Part shown: one piece after another, positions 22,906 to 31,024 of the stretch
Position numbering within the stretch: the first letter of the stretch is position 1
Layout of the letters: each line of letters begins with the position of its first letter
Assembly (NCBI RefSeq): GCF_019458805.1
Contig: NZ_JAIBOA010000012.1
Location: 1 to 64,000, forward strand
Reading direction: 5' to 3'
DNA length: 64,000 nt
From: Actinomadura parmotrematis
GTDB lineage: Bacteria; Actinomycetota; Actinomycetes; Streptosporangiales; Streptosporangiaceae
Notes under the pieces: model-generated
The model's database searches: none
Seen by the model: the letters and a program-made list of their open reading frames with translations, nothing else
What the model was told of the DNA's origin: nothing
Translations under genes and position numbers: made by a program

Positions 22906-24408
22906 GTGGCTCCCCCCGGCACCCGCTCCCCGCGCCGCTGGCTCGCGCTCGCCGCGCTCACCCTCAGCGTGCTGATCATCGGCCTGGACGGCACCGTGAT
23001 CACCGTCGCGCTGCCCACCCTGGCCCGCGACCTCGGCGCGAGCGCCGCCGAACTCCAGTGGATCAACGGCGGCTACCTGCTGGCGCTGTCGGTGGCGCTG
23101 CTGCCGGCCGGCAAGCTCGGCGACCGGTTCGGCCAGAAGCGCCTGCTGCTCGCCGGGATCGCGCTGTTCGGCGCGGCCTCGCTGGCCGGCGCGTTCGCCG
23201 CGACCACCGGCCAGGTGATCGCGGTCCGCGCGCTGCTCGGCCTCGGCGCCGCGGCGATCATGCCGCTGTCGATGGCGATCCTGCCGCGCCTGTTCGCCCC
23301 GGACGAGCTGTCGCGGGCCATCGCGGTCTGGACGGCCGGGACGGCGCTCGGCATGCCCGCCGGGCCCCTGGTCGGCGGCTGGCTGCTCGACTCCTTCTCC
23401 TGGGGCGCGGTGTTCCTGTTCAACGTGCCGGTCGCGGCGGCCGCGCTCGCCGCCGCGGCCTGGCTGCTGCCCGCCGACGGCCCCGCCGGGCGCGCCGCGT
23501 CCGGCCCGTTCGACCTGGCCGGGACGCTGCTCGGCGCGGCCGGCATCACCGCCGTCGTCTACAGCACGATCCGCGTCCCCGCCGCCGGGTGGGGCGACCC
23601 CGCCGTCCTCGCGACGCTGGCGGGCGGCGCCGTCCTGCTCGTCCTGTTCGTCCGGCGGCAGCGCCGCCACCCCGACCCGCTGGTCGACGTCGGCCTGTTC
23701 GCCGGGCGGGCGTTCCGGTGGGGCGCGCTGGCGGCGGTGTTCGTGAACTTCGCGGTGATGGGGCTGCTGTTCGTCGTCCCGCAGTACCTGCAGGACGTGC
23801 TCGGCGGCGACGCGCTGTCCACCGGCCTGCGGGTGCTGCCGCTGATCGGCGGGCTGATGGCGGCGGCCACCCTCAGCGAGGCGCTGGTGCCGAAGCTCGG
23901 CGCCCGCGCGGTGATCGCGGCGGGGCTCGTCCTGCTCGGCGGCGGCGCGCTGCTCGGCGCGACGACCGCGCCGTCCGACGGCTACGCCTTCACCGCGGCC
24001 TGGCTGTCGGTCGCCGGGCTCGGCTTCGGCCTCGCGATGGTCCCGGCGACGAGCCTCGCCGTCGGGGCGCTGCCCGCCGAGGGGACGGGCGCGGGCACCA
24101 GCCTGCTGGAGACCGTCCAGCAGCTCGGCGGCGTCCTCGGCGTCGCGGGCCTCGGCAGCCTGCTGAACGCGGGCTACCGCTCCCGCCTGCCCGCCGGCGC
24201 CCCCGCCGCGACCCGCGACTCGGTCGCGGCCGCGAACGGCGACCCGGCCGCCCTCGCGGCGTTCGTGCACGGCATGGACCTCGTCCTCGCCTTCTGCGGC
24301 GCCACCGCCCTGGCCGTCGCCGTCCTCGCCGCCGTCCTCCTCCCCCGCCGCGCCCCGGCCCCCGAGCTTCCCCTCCCCGCCCCCCACCCGGGACAATTGC
24401 CCGTTTGA
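22906..24408 (+). CDS. MFS drug exporter, DHA2 (14-helix) family
   Basis: 500 residues with about 14 hydrophobic segments. Motif D1-like LDGTVITVALPTLARDL near the start, motif A GKLGDRFGQKRLL (about 65-77) and motif C-like GTALGMPAGPLVGGWLL (about 145-161) identify the EmrB/QacA-type proton antiporters. GTG start at 22906 has GGAGGT 5 bases upstream; earlier starts would run through the -35 box. The last codons and TGA stop (24406-24408) coincide with the end of the TnpB element, whose terminal bases supply the stop. Likely substrate: hydrophobic or cationic toxic compounds. Confidence 0.88.
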   Translation: MAPPGTRSPRRWLALAALTLSVLIIGLDGTVITVALPTLARDLGASAAELQWINGGYLLALSVALLPAGKLGDRFGQKRLLLAGIALFGAASLAGAFAATTGQVIAVRALLGLGAAAIMPLSMAILPRLFAPDELSRAIAVWTAGTALGMPAGPLVGGWLLDSFSWGAVFLFNVPVAAAALAAAAWLLPADGPAGRAASGPFDLAGTLLGAAGITAVVYSTIRVPAAGWGDPAVLATLAGGAVLLVLFVRRQRRHPDPLVDVGLFAGRAFRWGALAAVFVNFAVMGLLFVVPQYLQDVLGGDALSTGLRVLPLIGGLMAAATLSEALVPKLGARAVIAAGLVLLGGGALLGATTAPSDGYAFTAAWLSVAGLGFGLAMVPATSLAVGALPAEGTGAGTSLLETVQQLGGVLGVAGLGSLLNAGYRSRLPAGAPAATRDSVAAANGDPAALAAFVHGMDLVLAFCGATALAVAVLAAVLLPRRAPAPELPLPAPHPGQLPV

Positions 24409-24560
24409 CTTCCTCCCTCACCTAAAGGCGGGGGATTCCAGCGGTCGCCCGCCGGGTTTCCTGCTTCATCGACGACCGCCCCGTCCGGGAGGACTCCCGT
24501 TGAGGTCTTACACCGTCTCCACAGGCGGACGCCGCCGGCCCGGCGGCCAGGATGTTGCGT
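24405..24560 (-). ncRNA. Predicted omega RNA (reRNA) overlapping the tnpB 3' end
   Basis: TnpB nucleases are guided by an RNA made from the 3' end of their own gene and the element's right end, with the guide lying in flanking DNA. Here this RNA would run leftwards through the terminal hairpin (24434-24415) and GTCAA, and its guide would be the minus strand of about 24404-24385, inside the end of the MFS gene. The 5' limit given is a guess; the 3' structure is seen. Confidence 0.4.
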
Positions 24561-25630
24561 GCCGCGTTCACGTCGCGGTCATGCACCGCGCCGCACTCGC
24601 ACGTCCACTCCCGGACGTTCAGCGGCATCTTCGCCGCGACCGTTCCGCAGGCCCCGCACAGCTTCGAGCTGGGGAACCAGCGGTTGATCACGACGAGTTC
24701 GCGCCCGTACCAGGCGCACTTGTACTCCAGCATGGAGCGCAGTTCCGTCCACGACGCGTCACCGATGGCACGCGCCAGGCCGTGGTTCTTGACCATGTTG
24801 CGGACGGCGAGGTCCTCGATCACGACCGTTTGGTTCTCACGGACGAGCCGGGTGGTCAGCTTGTGCAGGAAGTCCCGGCGCCGGTCGGCGATCCGCGCGT
24901 GGGCGCGGGCCGCCTTCCGGCGGGCCTTCTCCCGGTCCGCCGAGCCCTTCTCCTTGCGCGACAGTGCCCGCTGCGCGCGGGTCAGGCGGGCGCGGTCGCG
25001 GCGCTCGTGCTCGGGGTTGGTGACCTTCTCCCCGGTGGACAGGGTCACCAGGCAGGTGAGCCCCGCGTCGATACCGACCGCGTTCGCGGTGGCGGGCGCG
25101 GGGGCGATGCCATCCTCGCACAGCAGGGACACGAACCAGCGTCCCGCGCTGTCGCGCGACACCGTCACCGTGGTCGGCTCCCCTCCCTCGGGCAGGGGAC
25201 GGGACCACCGGATGTCCAGCGGCTGCGTCATCTTCGCCAGAGTCAGCTTCCCCTCACGCCACGTGAAGGCGGAGCGGGTGTACTCGGCCGACGCGCGAGA
25301 CTTCTTGCGGCTCTTGTACCGGGGATACTTGGCGCGCTTGGCGAAGAAGTTCCCGAACGCCGTCTGAAGGTGACGCAGCGCCTGCTGGAGCGGGACCGAC
25401 GACACCTCGGCCAGGAAGGCCAGCTCCTGGGTCTTCTTCCACTGCGTCAGCGCGGCCGAGGACTGCACGTAGGAGATACGGCGCTGCTCGCCGTACCAGG
25501 CGCGCGTACGTTCCTCCAGCGCCTTGTTGTAGACCAGGCGGACGCAGCCGAACGTGCGCGACAGCTCCGCCGCCTGCTCGCCGGTGGGGTGGAAGCGGTA
25601 CTTGAAAGCCCGCTCGACCTGCTGCGCCAT
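24422..25630 (-). CDS. tnpB: RNA-guided TnpB nuclease, intact
   Basis: 402 residues. Starts with the OrfB N-terminal domain (FKYRFHPTGEQAAEL). The RuvC-like site appears complete: GIDAG (D188), VIEDLAVRNM (E272) and HDRDVNAARNIL (D351/D353). The zinc finger cysteines are C325, C328, C344 and C346. The family makes RNA-guided double-strand cuts that favour retention of IS200/605 elements. No tnpA accompanies it. The final 30 residues overlap the presumed guide RNA. Coding properties match the host genome, so the insertion is not obviously recent. Confidence 0.92.
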   Translation of the reverse strand: MAQQVERAFKYRFHPTGEQAAELSRTFGCVRLVYNKALEERTRAWYGEQRRISYVQSSAALTQWKKTQELAFLAEVSSVPLQQALRHLQTAFGNFFAKRAKYPRYKSRKKSRASAEYTRSAFTWREGKLTLAKMTQPLDIRWSRPLPEGGEPTTVTVSRDSAGRWFVSLLCEDGIAPAPATANAVGIDAGLTCLVTLSTGEKVTNPEHERRDRARLTRAQRALSRKEKGSADREKARRKAARAHARIADRRRDFLHKLTTRLVRENQTVVIEDLAVRNMVKNHGLARAIGDASWTELRSMLEYKCAWYGRELVVINRWFPSSKLCGACGTVAAKMPLNVREWTCECGAVHDRDVNAARNILAAGPAASACGDGVRPQRESSRTGRSSMKQETRRATAGIPRL

Positions 25631-25811
25631 GCCTCACACTCCATTAGTTTCCGTGTGAGCCGCAGGGTTCGGCCGGTTACCGTGGACGCCGGATCGCCCT
25701 GGCGGCGATTCGCCTTTCCCCGCCCCGCTACGCGGGAGCTTCGTTTCCTCCCCGGCCCGAAGGCCGGGGTATCCACGAAGGAGATCCGATGAACATCCCG
25801 GAGGCGAGGCG

Positions 25812-26423
25812 ATGAGCGGGGAGATCTCGGCGGAGGCGGGGCTGGGGCTGCGGGAGCGGAAGAAGCTGCGGACGCGGCGGGCGATCCGCCGGGAGGCGTA
25901 CCGGCTGTTCGCCGAGCAGGGCTACCAGGCGACCACGGTCGAGCAGATCGCGGCGGCCGCCGAGGTCTCCCCGAGCACCGTCTTCCGCTACTTCGCGACC
26001 AAGGAGGACATCGTCCTCGCCGACGAGCACGACCTGCCGCTCGCCGAGGCCCTGCGCGCCCGGCCCCGCGACGAGCCGCTGCTGGAGTCGCTGCGGCGCG
26101 TCGTCGCGGACTCGATCGGGGCGGTGATCGAGCGCGACGCGGCGGCGCTGGCCGTGCAGATCCGGCTCGCGACGAGCGATCCCGACATCCGGGCCCGCGC
26201 GTTCGAGGACCAGTTCACGAGCCAGCGCCGGCTCGCCGAGCTGATCGCCGAACGCACCGGCCGCGCCCCCGACGACCTCGACGTCGCCACCGCCGCCGCG
26301 GCCGTGATCGCGCTGTCCTTCACCGTCCTGCGCCACTGGGTCGACGGCGGCTGCACCGCGGACGTCACCGCCCTCTACGACCGCCAGTTCGCCTTCCTCG
26401 CCGCCGGCCTCCCCTTCTCCTGA
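25812..26423 (+). CDS. TetR-family regulator, probable partner of the upstream MFS exporter
   Basis: 203 residues: TetR_N helix-turn-helix (TVEQIAAAAEVSPSTVFRYF, about 43-62; 'FATKEDIV') and an all-helical C-terminal ligand domain with a 'RALRARPRDEPLLESLRRVV' helix typical of the TetR_C group linked to exporters. GGAGGCGAGG lies just before the ATG. In the reconstructed uninterrupted site it would start 19 bases after the MFS stop. It probably represses at 22864-22877. Converges on the second MFS gene across a small hairpin. Confidence 0.85.
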   Translation: MSGEISAEAGLGLRERKKLRTRRAIRREAYRLFAEQGYQATTVEQIAAAAEVSPSTVFRYFATKEDIVLADEHDLPLAEALRARPRDEPLLESLRRVVADSIGAVIERDAAALAVQIRLATSDPDIRARAFEDQFTSQRRLAELIAERTGRAPDDLDVATAAAAVIALSFTVLRHWVDGGCTADVTALYDRQFAFLAAGLPFS

Positions 26424-26443
26424 CCCCGCCCCCGGGCGGGTCA
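26421..26443. terminator. Hairpin containing both converging stop codons
   Basis: TGACCC-(C)-GCCC / GGGC-GGGTCA, with one bulged C, spans 26421-26443. Its ends are the TGA stops of the tetR gene and of the MFS gene on the other strand. Compact bidirectional terminator. Confidence 0.6.
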
Positions 26444-27859
26444 GCGGCGGCCGGCGATGGTGTGGACGGTGAGCGCCATGACGGCGAGGAAGGCGGCGGC
26501 GCCGGCGGCGGCGATGTTGAAGCCGTGGACGGCGGCGGCCGCGGCGGCGCCCGGATGGGTGTGCAGGTAGCGGACGGCGACGGTGCCCGCGACGGTGCTG
26601 AGCAGCGCGGTGCCGAGGGACGCGCCGATCTGCTGCGACGTCATGACCATCGCGCCCGCCGTGCCGGTGTCGGCGCCCGCGCCGAGCGTCGCCGTGGAGT
26701 TCGCGGCGACGAGCGTCCAGCCGCCGCCGAGGCCGACGAGCAGCAGCACCGGCAGGACGTGCGCGGCGTAGCCGCTGCCCGGGTGGACGAGGGCGAGCAG
26801 CGCGACGCCCGCCCCGACGGTGAGGATGCCGGGCGCGAGCAGCGCCCGGACCGGCGCCCGCGCGAGGAGCCGCCCGACGAGCCGGACGCCGACCATCAGC
26901 CCCGCCGTGATCGGCAGGAAGCCGAGGCCGGTCCGCACCGGCGACCAGCCCCGCACGTCCTGGAGGTAGAAGGTGAGGAAGAACAGCACCGCGAACATGC
27001 CGACCGACAGCGACAGCACCGCCAGGTAGCAGGCGCCGCGCCGCCGGTCGAGGACGACGCGGAGCGGCAGCAGCGGCGCGGCGACGCGGGTCTGCGTCAC
27101 CACGAACGCCGCGAGCAGGACGAGCCCGGCGGCGAGCGCCGCGAGGGTGGTGCCGGCGCCCCAGCCGTCGGTCTCGGCGCGGGAGAACCCGAACACGAGG
27201 GCCATCAGCCCGGCGGTGGCGAGCACCGCGCCGGGCACGTCCAGCCGCGCGTCCGGATGGCGCGGCGCGGGCCGGACGGCGTAGAGCACCCCGGCGCCGG
27301 CGATGACCGCGATCGGCAGGTTCACGAACATGCACCAGCGCCAGTCGAGGTAGTCGGTGAGCAGGCCGCCCGCGATGACGCCGAGGCCGGACGAGCTGCC
27401 CATCACCGTCCCGTAGAGCCCGAACGCGCGGCCGCGCTCGGCCGGCGCCGGGAAGGTCGCGCCGAGCGTGCCGAGCACCGCCGGGGTGAGCATCGCCCCG
27501 AAGGCGCCTTGCAGGGCGCGCCCGGCGAGCAGCGTCGCCGGGCCGGTCGCGATGCCGCCGAGGGCGGACGCGAGCGCGAACCCGGCCAGCCCGATGACGA
27601 GCATCCGGCGGCGCCCGGCGAGGTCGGACAGCCGCCCGCCGAGCAGCAGCAGGCCGCCGTAGGTCAGCGCGAAGATCGTCACGACCCACTGCCGGGTCGG
27701 GTCGGACATGCCGAGGTCGCGCTGCGCGGACGGCAGCGCGATGTTCACGATGGTGAGGTCGATCCCCACCATGAGCTGCGCGGTCGCGACCGCGCCGAGC
27801 GCCCACCAGCGCCGCGGGTCGGGCGGGGCCTCCGGGCCCGTCTGCACCGTCGTGGTCAT
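26441..27859 (-). CDS. MFS exporter, DHA2 (14-helix) family, second copy
   Basis: 472 residues with about 14 hydrophobic helices. VGIDLTIVNIALPSAQRDL in helix 1, motif A GRLSDLAGRRRML (about 66-78) and motif C-like GSSSGLGVIAGGLL (about 143-156) place it in the EmrB/QacA group. It is only distantly like the exporter at 22.9 kb. ATG overlaps the stop of the TIGR03086-type gene (ATGA), so the two are translated together. The tandem palindromes at 28380-28405 probably control both. Confidence 0.88.
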   Translation of the reverse strand: MTTTVQTGPEAPPDPRRWWALGAVATAQLMVGIDLTIVNIALPSAQRDLGMSDPTRQWVVTIFALTYGGLLLLGGRLSDLAGRRRMLVIGLAGFALASALGGIATGPATLLAGRALQGAFGAMLTPAVLGTLGATFPAPAERGRAFGLYGTVMGSSSGLGVIAGGLLTDYLDWRWCMFVNLPIAVIAGAGVLYAVRPAPRHPDARLDVPGAVLATAGLMALVFGFSRAETDGWGAGTTLAALAAGLVLLAAFVVTQTRVAAPLLPLRVVLDRRRGACYLAVLSLSVGMFAVLFFLTFYLQDVRGWSPVRTGLGFLPITAGLMVGVRLVGRLLARAPVRALLAPGILTVGAGVALLALVHPGSGYAAHVLPVLLLVGLGGGWTLVAANSTATLGAGADTGTAGAMVMTSQQIGASLGTALLSTVAGTVAVRYLHTHPGAAAAAAVHGFNIAAAGAAAFLAVMALTVHTIAGRR

Positions 27860-28353
27860 CGCACGTCCCTTCCGAGGTAGGCGGCCAGCCGGTCGATCGC
27901 CGGGGCGTCGCCGGGCGCGGGCCGCTCGGGGCCGAACGCGTCGCCGCGCGGGCGCCCGTCCAGGCGCTCGCGTACGAACGCCAGCGACCGTTCGGCGAGG
28001 TCGTCCGGCAGGCCGGCGGGACGGCCGGTGGCGCGGGCCAGGTCCCAGCCGTGGGCGAGCAGGTCGGTGATGCGGAGCGCGAGGCGCTCGCCGTCGGCGT
28101 CCGGACGGTCGAACGCCGCCCGCAGCGCGGCGGCCGACGCCCGCCAGGCCGCGAGCGGGTCGCCCTCCGGCTCGCCCGCCGGCTCGCCCGCCAGTCCGGC
28201 GAACCGCAGGTTCAGCAGCGCCAGGTGCGCGGCGAGCGCGCGCACGTCCCAGCCCGTGCAGGGCGTCGGCGCGTCCCAGTCGGGGACGGCGGCGAGCAGG
28301 CGGTCCACCGCCGCCACCGTCCGGTCCAGATCGTCGATGTTCGGGTCGTCCAC
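27856..28353 (-). CDS. TIGR03086-like metal-binding protein (DinB / mycothiol maleylpyruvate isomerase superfamily)
   Basis: 165 residues. The sequence has TPCTGWDVRALAAHLA near residue 31 with the first metal His (AAHLA), a central acidic helix and DLLAHGWDLARATG (about 97-110) with the second His, the layout of the actinobacterial TIGR03086 family. Members bind a metal and many use mycothiol; their substrates are mostly unknown. First gene of a two-gene operon with an exporter, which suggests detoxification of a compound that is also exported. GTG start with GGAGGATGGG upstream. Confidence 0.82.
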   Translation of the reverse strand: MDDPNIDDLDRTVAAVDRLLAAVPDWDAPTPCTGWDVRALAAHLALLNLRFAGLAGEPAGEPEGDPLAAWRASAAALRAAFDRPDADGERLALRITDLLAHGWDLARATGRPAGLPDDLAERSLAFVRERLDGRPRGDAFGPERPAPGDAPAIDRLAAYLGRDVR

Positions 28354-28379
28354 GGTCCCATCCTCCGTAAGTGAACACC

Positions 28380-28405
28380 TGTAGCGCTATGACTGTAGCG
28401 CTACA
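28380..28405. promoter_or_regulatory. Tandem TGTAGCGCTA palindromes, probable TetR operator
   Basis: TGTAGCGCTACA (28394-28405) is a perfect 12-base palindrome, preceded 14 bases upstream by the near copy TGTAGCGCTATG (28380-28391). They lie between the divergent tetR and TIGR03086/MFS operons and 11 bases before the tetR -10 box. Confidence 0.7.
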
Positions 28406-28415
28406 TTCGCTTGGC

Positions 28416-28421
28416 TACAAT
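28416..28421 (+). promoter_or_regulatory. -10 box TACAAT of a leaderless tetR gene
   Basis: TACAAT ends 7 bases before ATG 28429, so transcription should begin at or next to the start codon. This decides the start: the ATG at 28420 lies inside the box and the upstream TTG precedes it. Confidence 0.65.
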
Positions 28422-28428
28422 GGCCCTC

Positions 28429-29034
28429 ATGGGCGGCACTTCGGGAGCGGCGCGCAGCCGCAACAGGCGCGGGCAGGGCGAGCTGCTGCGCGAGGAGATC
28501 GTCACGGCGGCCCTGCGGATGCTCGACGAGCTCGGTGACGAGCAGCTGCTGTCGCTGCGCGCGGTCGCCCGCGAGGTGGGCATCGCGGCGACGTCGGTGT
28601 ACCTGCACTTCGCCGACCGGGACGCGCTGGTCGCCGCCGCCCTGGAGCGCTACCACCGCGACATGATCGAGGCGGTCGACACCGCCGCCGCCGAGGCGGG
28701 CGACCCGGTGGGACGGCTGCGCGCGCGCGTGCAGGCGCGCGGCGATTGGATCTGGCGGCATCCCGGCCTCTACCGGGTGCTGCACGAGGGCAGCGTCAGC
28801 TCGGAGTCGGTCGGGCAGTGCAAGCAGGAGCTCGCCGACCGCACCACCGCCGCCGTCCGGGAGGTGATGGAGGCCGGGCTGGCGCCCGAGGACGATCCCG
28901 AGATCGTCGCGCTGGACCTGCGGTCCGCCGTCCACGGCGCCGTCTCGATGCGCCTGCACCAGCCGGACGTCGTCTGGCCGCCGCTGGAGGCGCAGGTCGA
29001 GCGCTACCTCAAGAAGATCGTGGGAGTCAGGTAA
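28429..29034 (+). CDS. TetR-family regulator with WHG-type C-terminal domain
   Basis: 201 residues. TetR_N helix-turn-helix (LRAVAREVGIAATSVYLHFA, about 43-62) and a C-terminal region containing WRHPGLYRVLHEG, as in the WHG subgroup. Leaderless start behind TACAAT. Divergent from the TIGR03086/MFS operon with tandem palindromes between them, so autoregulation and control of that operon are likely. A strong hairpin follows the stop. Confidence 0.87.
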   Translation: MGGTSGAARSRNRRGQGELLREEIVTAALRMLDELGDEQLLSLRAVAREVGIAATSVYLHFADRDALVAAALERYHRDMIEAVDTAAAEAGDPVGRLRARVQARGDWIWRHPGLYRVLHEGSVSSESVGQCKQELADRTTAAVREVMEAGLAPEDDPEIVALDLRSAVHGAVSMRLHQPDVVWPPLEAQVERYLKKIVGVR

Positions 29035-29036
29035 AA

Positions 29037-29075
29037 GGCGGCGACGCCACCCCTACACCGGGTGGCGTCGCCGCC
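29037..29075. terminator. 16-bp perfect hairpin between tetR and ptsI
   Basis: Arms 29037-29052 and 29060-29075 with a 7-base loop. It follows the TAA of tetR and precedes the converging ptsI stop at 29085, with AAAA on its left side acting as a T-tract for the minus strand. Confidence 0.8.
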
Positions 29076-29084
29076 GGATCCGCC

Positions 29085-30758
29085 CTACAGGCCCAGTTCC
29101 TCCAGGCCCGGCAGGGACGCGCGGGCCGCCCCGTGGGCGCCGGACGCCGAGCGCGCGGCGCGGGCGGCGGCCGCCGCCTCGCGGCACTCCTCCAGCGAGT
29201 GCCGGGCGAGCGCGGCGCGCACCAGCGGCAGGGACGGCGCGCTCATCGACAGCGACGTGACGCCGATCCCCACCAGGACGCACGCGAGCACCGGATCGCC
29301 GGCCGCCTCCCCGCAGACCCCGCAGGGGACGCCGGCGTCCGCCGCCATCGCGACGAGGTCGAGGACGGCGGGCTGCCAGGGGTCCTGGAGGTGGGCGAGG
29401 CCGCCGACCTGCCGGTCGGCCGCGTACGCGTACTGGGTGAGGTCGTTGGTGCCGACGCTGAAGAACTCCACCTCGCCCGCCAGGTCGCGGGCGCGCAGCG
29501 CCGCCGCCGGGACCTCGACCATGACGCCGGGGTGGTCGAGGCCGGCCGCGCGGCAGTCGGCGGCGAACCGGGCGGCCTCCGCCGCCTCGGTCACCATCGG
29601 CGCCATGACCTGCAGCGTCGCGCCCTGCCCGGCGGACGCGCGGGCGAGCGCGGCGAGCTGGGCGGCGAGGATCTCGGGGTGCCGCCGCGCCATGCGCAGC
29701 CCGCGCTCGCCGAGGGCGGGGTTCGGCTCGTCGGACGGGGGCGGGAGGAAGGCGAGGGGCTTGTCCGCGCCGGCGTCCAGGGTCCGGACGACGACCTTGC
29801 CTTCGGGAAAGGCTTCCAGCACCGCGCGGTAAGCCTCCTCTTGCTCGGCGTCGCCGGGCGGCTCGGTCCGGTCGAGGAAGAGGAACTCGGTGCGGTAGAG
29901 GCCGACGCCCTCCGCGCCGTGCGCGAGGGCGGCCTCGACGTCCTGCGGGCCGCCGATGTTGGCGAGCAGCGGGACGCGGTGCCCGTCGCGGGTCGCGCCC
30001 GGCCCGGACGCGTCCGCGACCGCCGACGCGCGCGCCTCCGCCGCGGCCCGCGCCGCCGCGACCTGCGCGCCGGTCGGGTCGACGGTGACGGTGCCCGCGG
30101 TGCCGTCGACCAGCACGACCGTGCCGTCCGCCAGCTCCGTCGCCCCGGGGAGCGCGACGACGGCGGGGACGCCGAGGGTGCGGGCGATGATCGCGGTGTG
30201 GCTGGTCGGGCCGCCCTCCTCGGTGACGAAGGCGAGCACCCGGCCGCGGTCGAGGACGGCGGTGTCGGCGGGCGCGAGGTCCCGCGCGACCAGCACGAAC
30301 GGCTCGTCGGACACCGGGACACCGGGCATCGGGACGCCGAGGAGGCGGGCGACGGCGCGGTCCCGGATGTCGTCGAGGTCGGCGACGCGGGCGGCCAGGT
30401 ACTCGCCGGCGCCGGCGAGCGCCGCCCGGTACCCGGCGAACGCCTCGAACACCGCGCGGGCCGCGCCGGTGCCGCCCGCGACGAGCGCCGTCACGGCGTC
30501 GGCGAGGCCGGGGTCGCGGGCCATGAGGGCCTGCGCGGCCAGCACGTCGCGGCCCTCGGCGTTCCCGGCGGCCGCGGCGCGCTCGCCGCGCTCGGTCAGG
30601 TCGGCCGCGACGGCCTCCAGCGCGGCGAGCGCCCGCTCGGCGTCGCCCGCCTCGGCCGGGGCGCCGGCGGGCGGCTCGGGCACCGCGCCCGCCACCGCCC
30701 GCACCGGCCCGTGCCCCGCACCCGGGCTGACGCCCGCGCCGCGCAGGACGTCAGGCAC
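29085..30758 (-). CDS. ptsI: Phosphotransferase system enzyme I
   Basis: 557 residues. The phosphohistidine loop is GGPTSHTAIIAR in the swivelling domain, followed by the PEP-binding barrel with LANIGGP, GVGLYRTEFLF, LQVMAPMV and the ending ACGVCGE-like stretch PCGVCGEAAGDP and GTNDLTQY. It takes phosphate from phosphoenolpyruvate and passes it to HPr in the cytoplasm. GTG start overlaps ptsH by 8 bases. Last gene of the nag/PTS operon that runs left from 34619. Confidence 0.95.
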   Translation of the reverse strand: MPDVLRGAGVSPGAGHGPVRAVAGAVPEPPAGAPAEAGDAERALAALEAVAADLTERGERAAAAGNAEGRDVLAAQALMARDPGLADAVTALVAGGTGAARAVFEAFAGYRAALAGAGEYLAARVADLDDIRDRAVARLLGVPMPGVPVSDEPFVLVARDLAPADTAVLDRGRVLAFVTEEGGPTSHTAIIARTLGVPAVVALPGATELADGTVVLVDGTAGTVTVDPTGAQVAAARAAAEARASAVADASGPGATRDGHRVPLLANIGGPQDVEAALAHGAEGVGLYRTEFLFLDRTEPPGDAEQEEAYRAVLEAFPEGKVVVRTLDAGADKPLAFLPPPSDEPNPALGERGLRMARRHPEILAAQLAALARASAGQGATLQVMAPMVTEAAEAARFAADCRAAGLDHPGVMVEVPAAALRARDLAGEVEFFSVGTNDLTQYAYAADRQVGGLAHLQDPWQPAVLDLVAMAADAGVPCGVCGEAAGDPVLACVLVGIGVTSLSMSAPSLPLVRAALARHSLEECREAAAAARAARSASGAHGAARASLPGLEELGL

Positions 30759-31023
30759 CCTTGGGCTCCGCCTCGGCCACGACGGCGGCCAGCTTCGCCA
30801 GCAGCTCGTCGGCGCCGTCGCCGTCGGCGCGCAGCGTGATCTCCTCGCCGTGCCGGGCGTCCAGCGCCAGCACCGCGAGGATGCTCTTGGCGTTGACCGG
30901 CTCCTTGCCGGGCTTGGCGACGGTGACGTCGATCGGCGCCTGCGCGGCGGTCTGCACGAACAGCGCCGCCGGGCGGGCGTGCAGGCCCACCTTCGACTCG
31001 ACCTTGATGGTGCGCTCGGACAC
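30751..31023 (-). CDS. ptsH: Phosphocarrier protein HPr
   Basis: 90 residues. The active site is VGLHARPAA with His15, and the second conserved region NAKSILAVLAL includes Ser46. HPr passes phosphate from enzyme I to the IIA protein encoded two genes upstream. The stop overlaps ptsI. The GTG start is one base after the stop of the HAD phosphatase gene. Confidence 0.95.
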   Translation of the reverse strand: MSERTIKVESKVGLHARPAALFVQTAAQAPIDVTVAKPGKEPVNAKSILAVLALDARHGEEITLRADGDGADELLAKLAAVVAEAEPKGA

Positions 31024-31024
31024 T

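Larger units (their letters stand above)
24405..25788 (-). mobile_element. IS200/IS605-family element carrying only tnpB (IS1341-like)
   Basis: The element carries tnpB on the minus strand and no tnpA. The right end (24405-24434, read on minus) has a hairpin CCCCCGCC-TTTA-GGTGAGGG followed by GGAGGAAGTCAA, the characteristic end of actinobacterial IS605 relatives. The left end has a perfect hairpin CCCCGGCC-CGAA-GGCCGGGG (25750-25769). Taking TCAA as the right boundary and TTCAT (minus strand, 25793-25789) as the flanking target motif, deletion of the element rejoins the MFS and tetR genes neatly. Boundaries are inferred from these features. Movement would need TnpA in trans. Confidence 0.75.

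Noticed and set aside
24422..25630. Degraded transposase
   Set aside because: Frame is complete and RuvC and zinc residues appear intact; annotated as functional TnpB.
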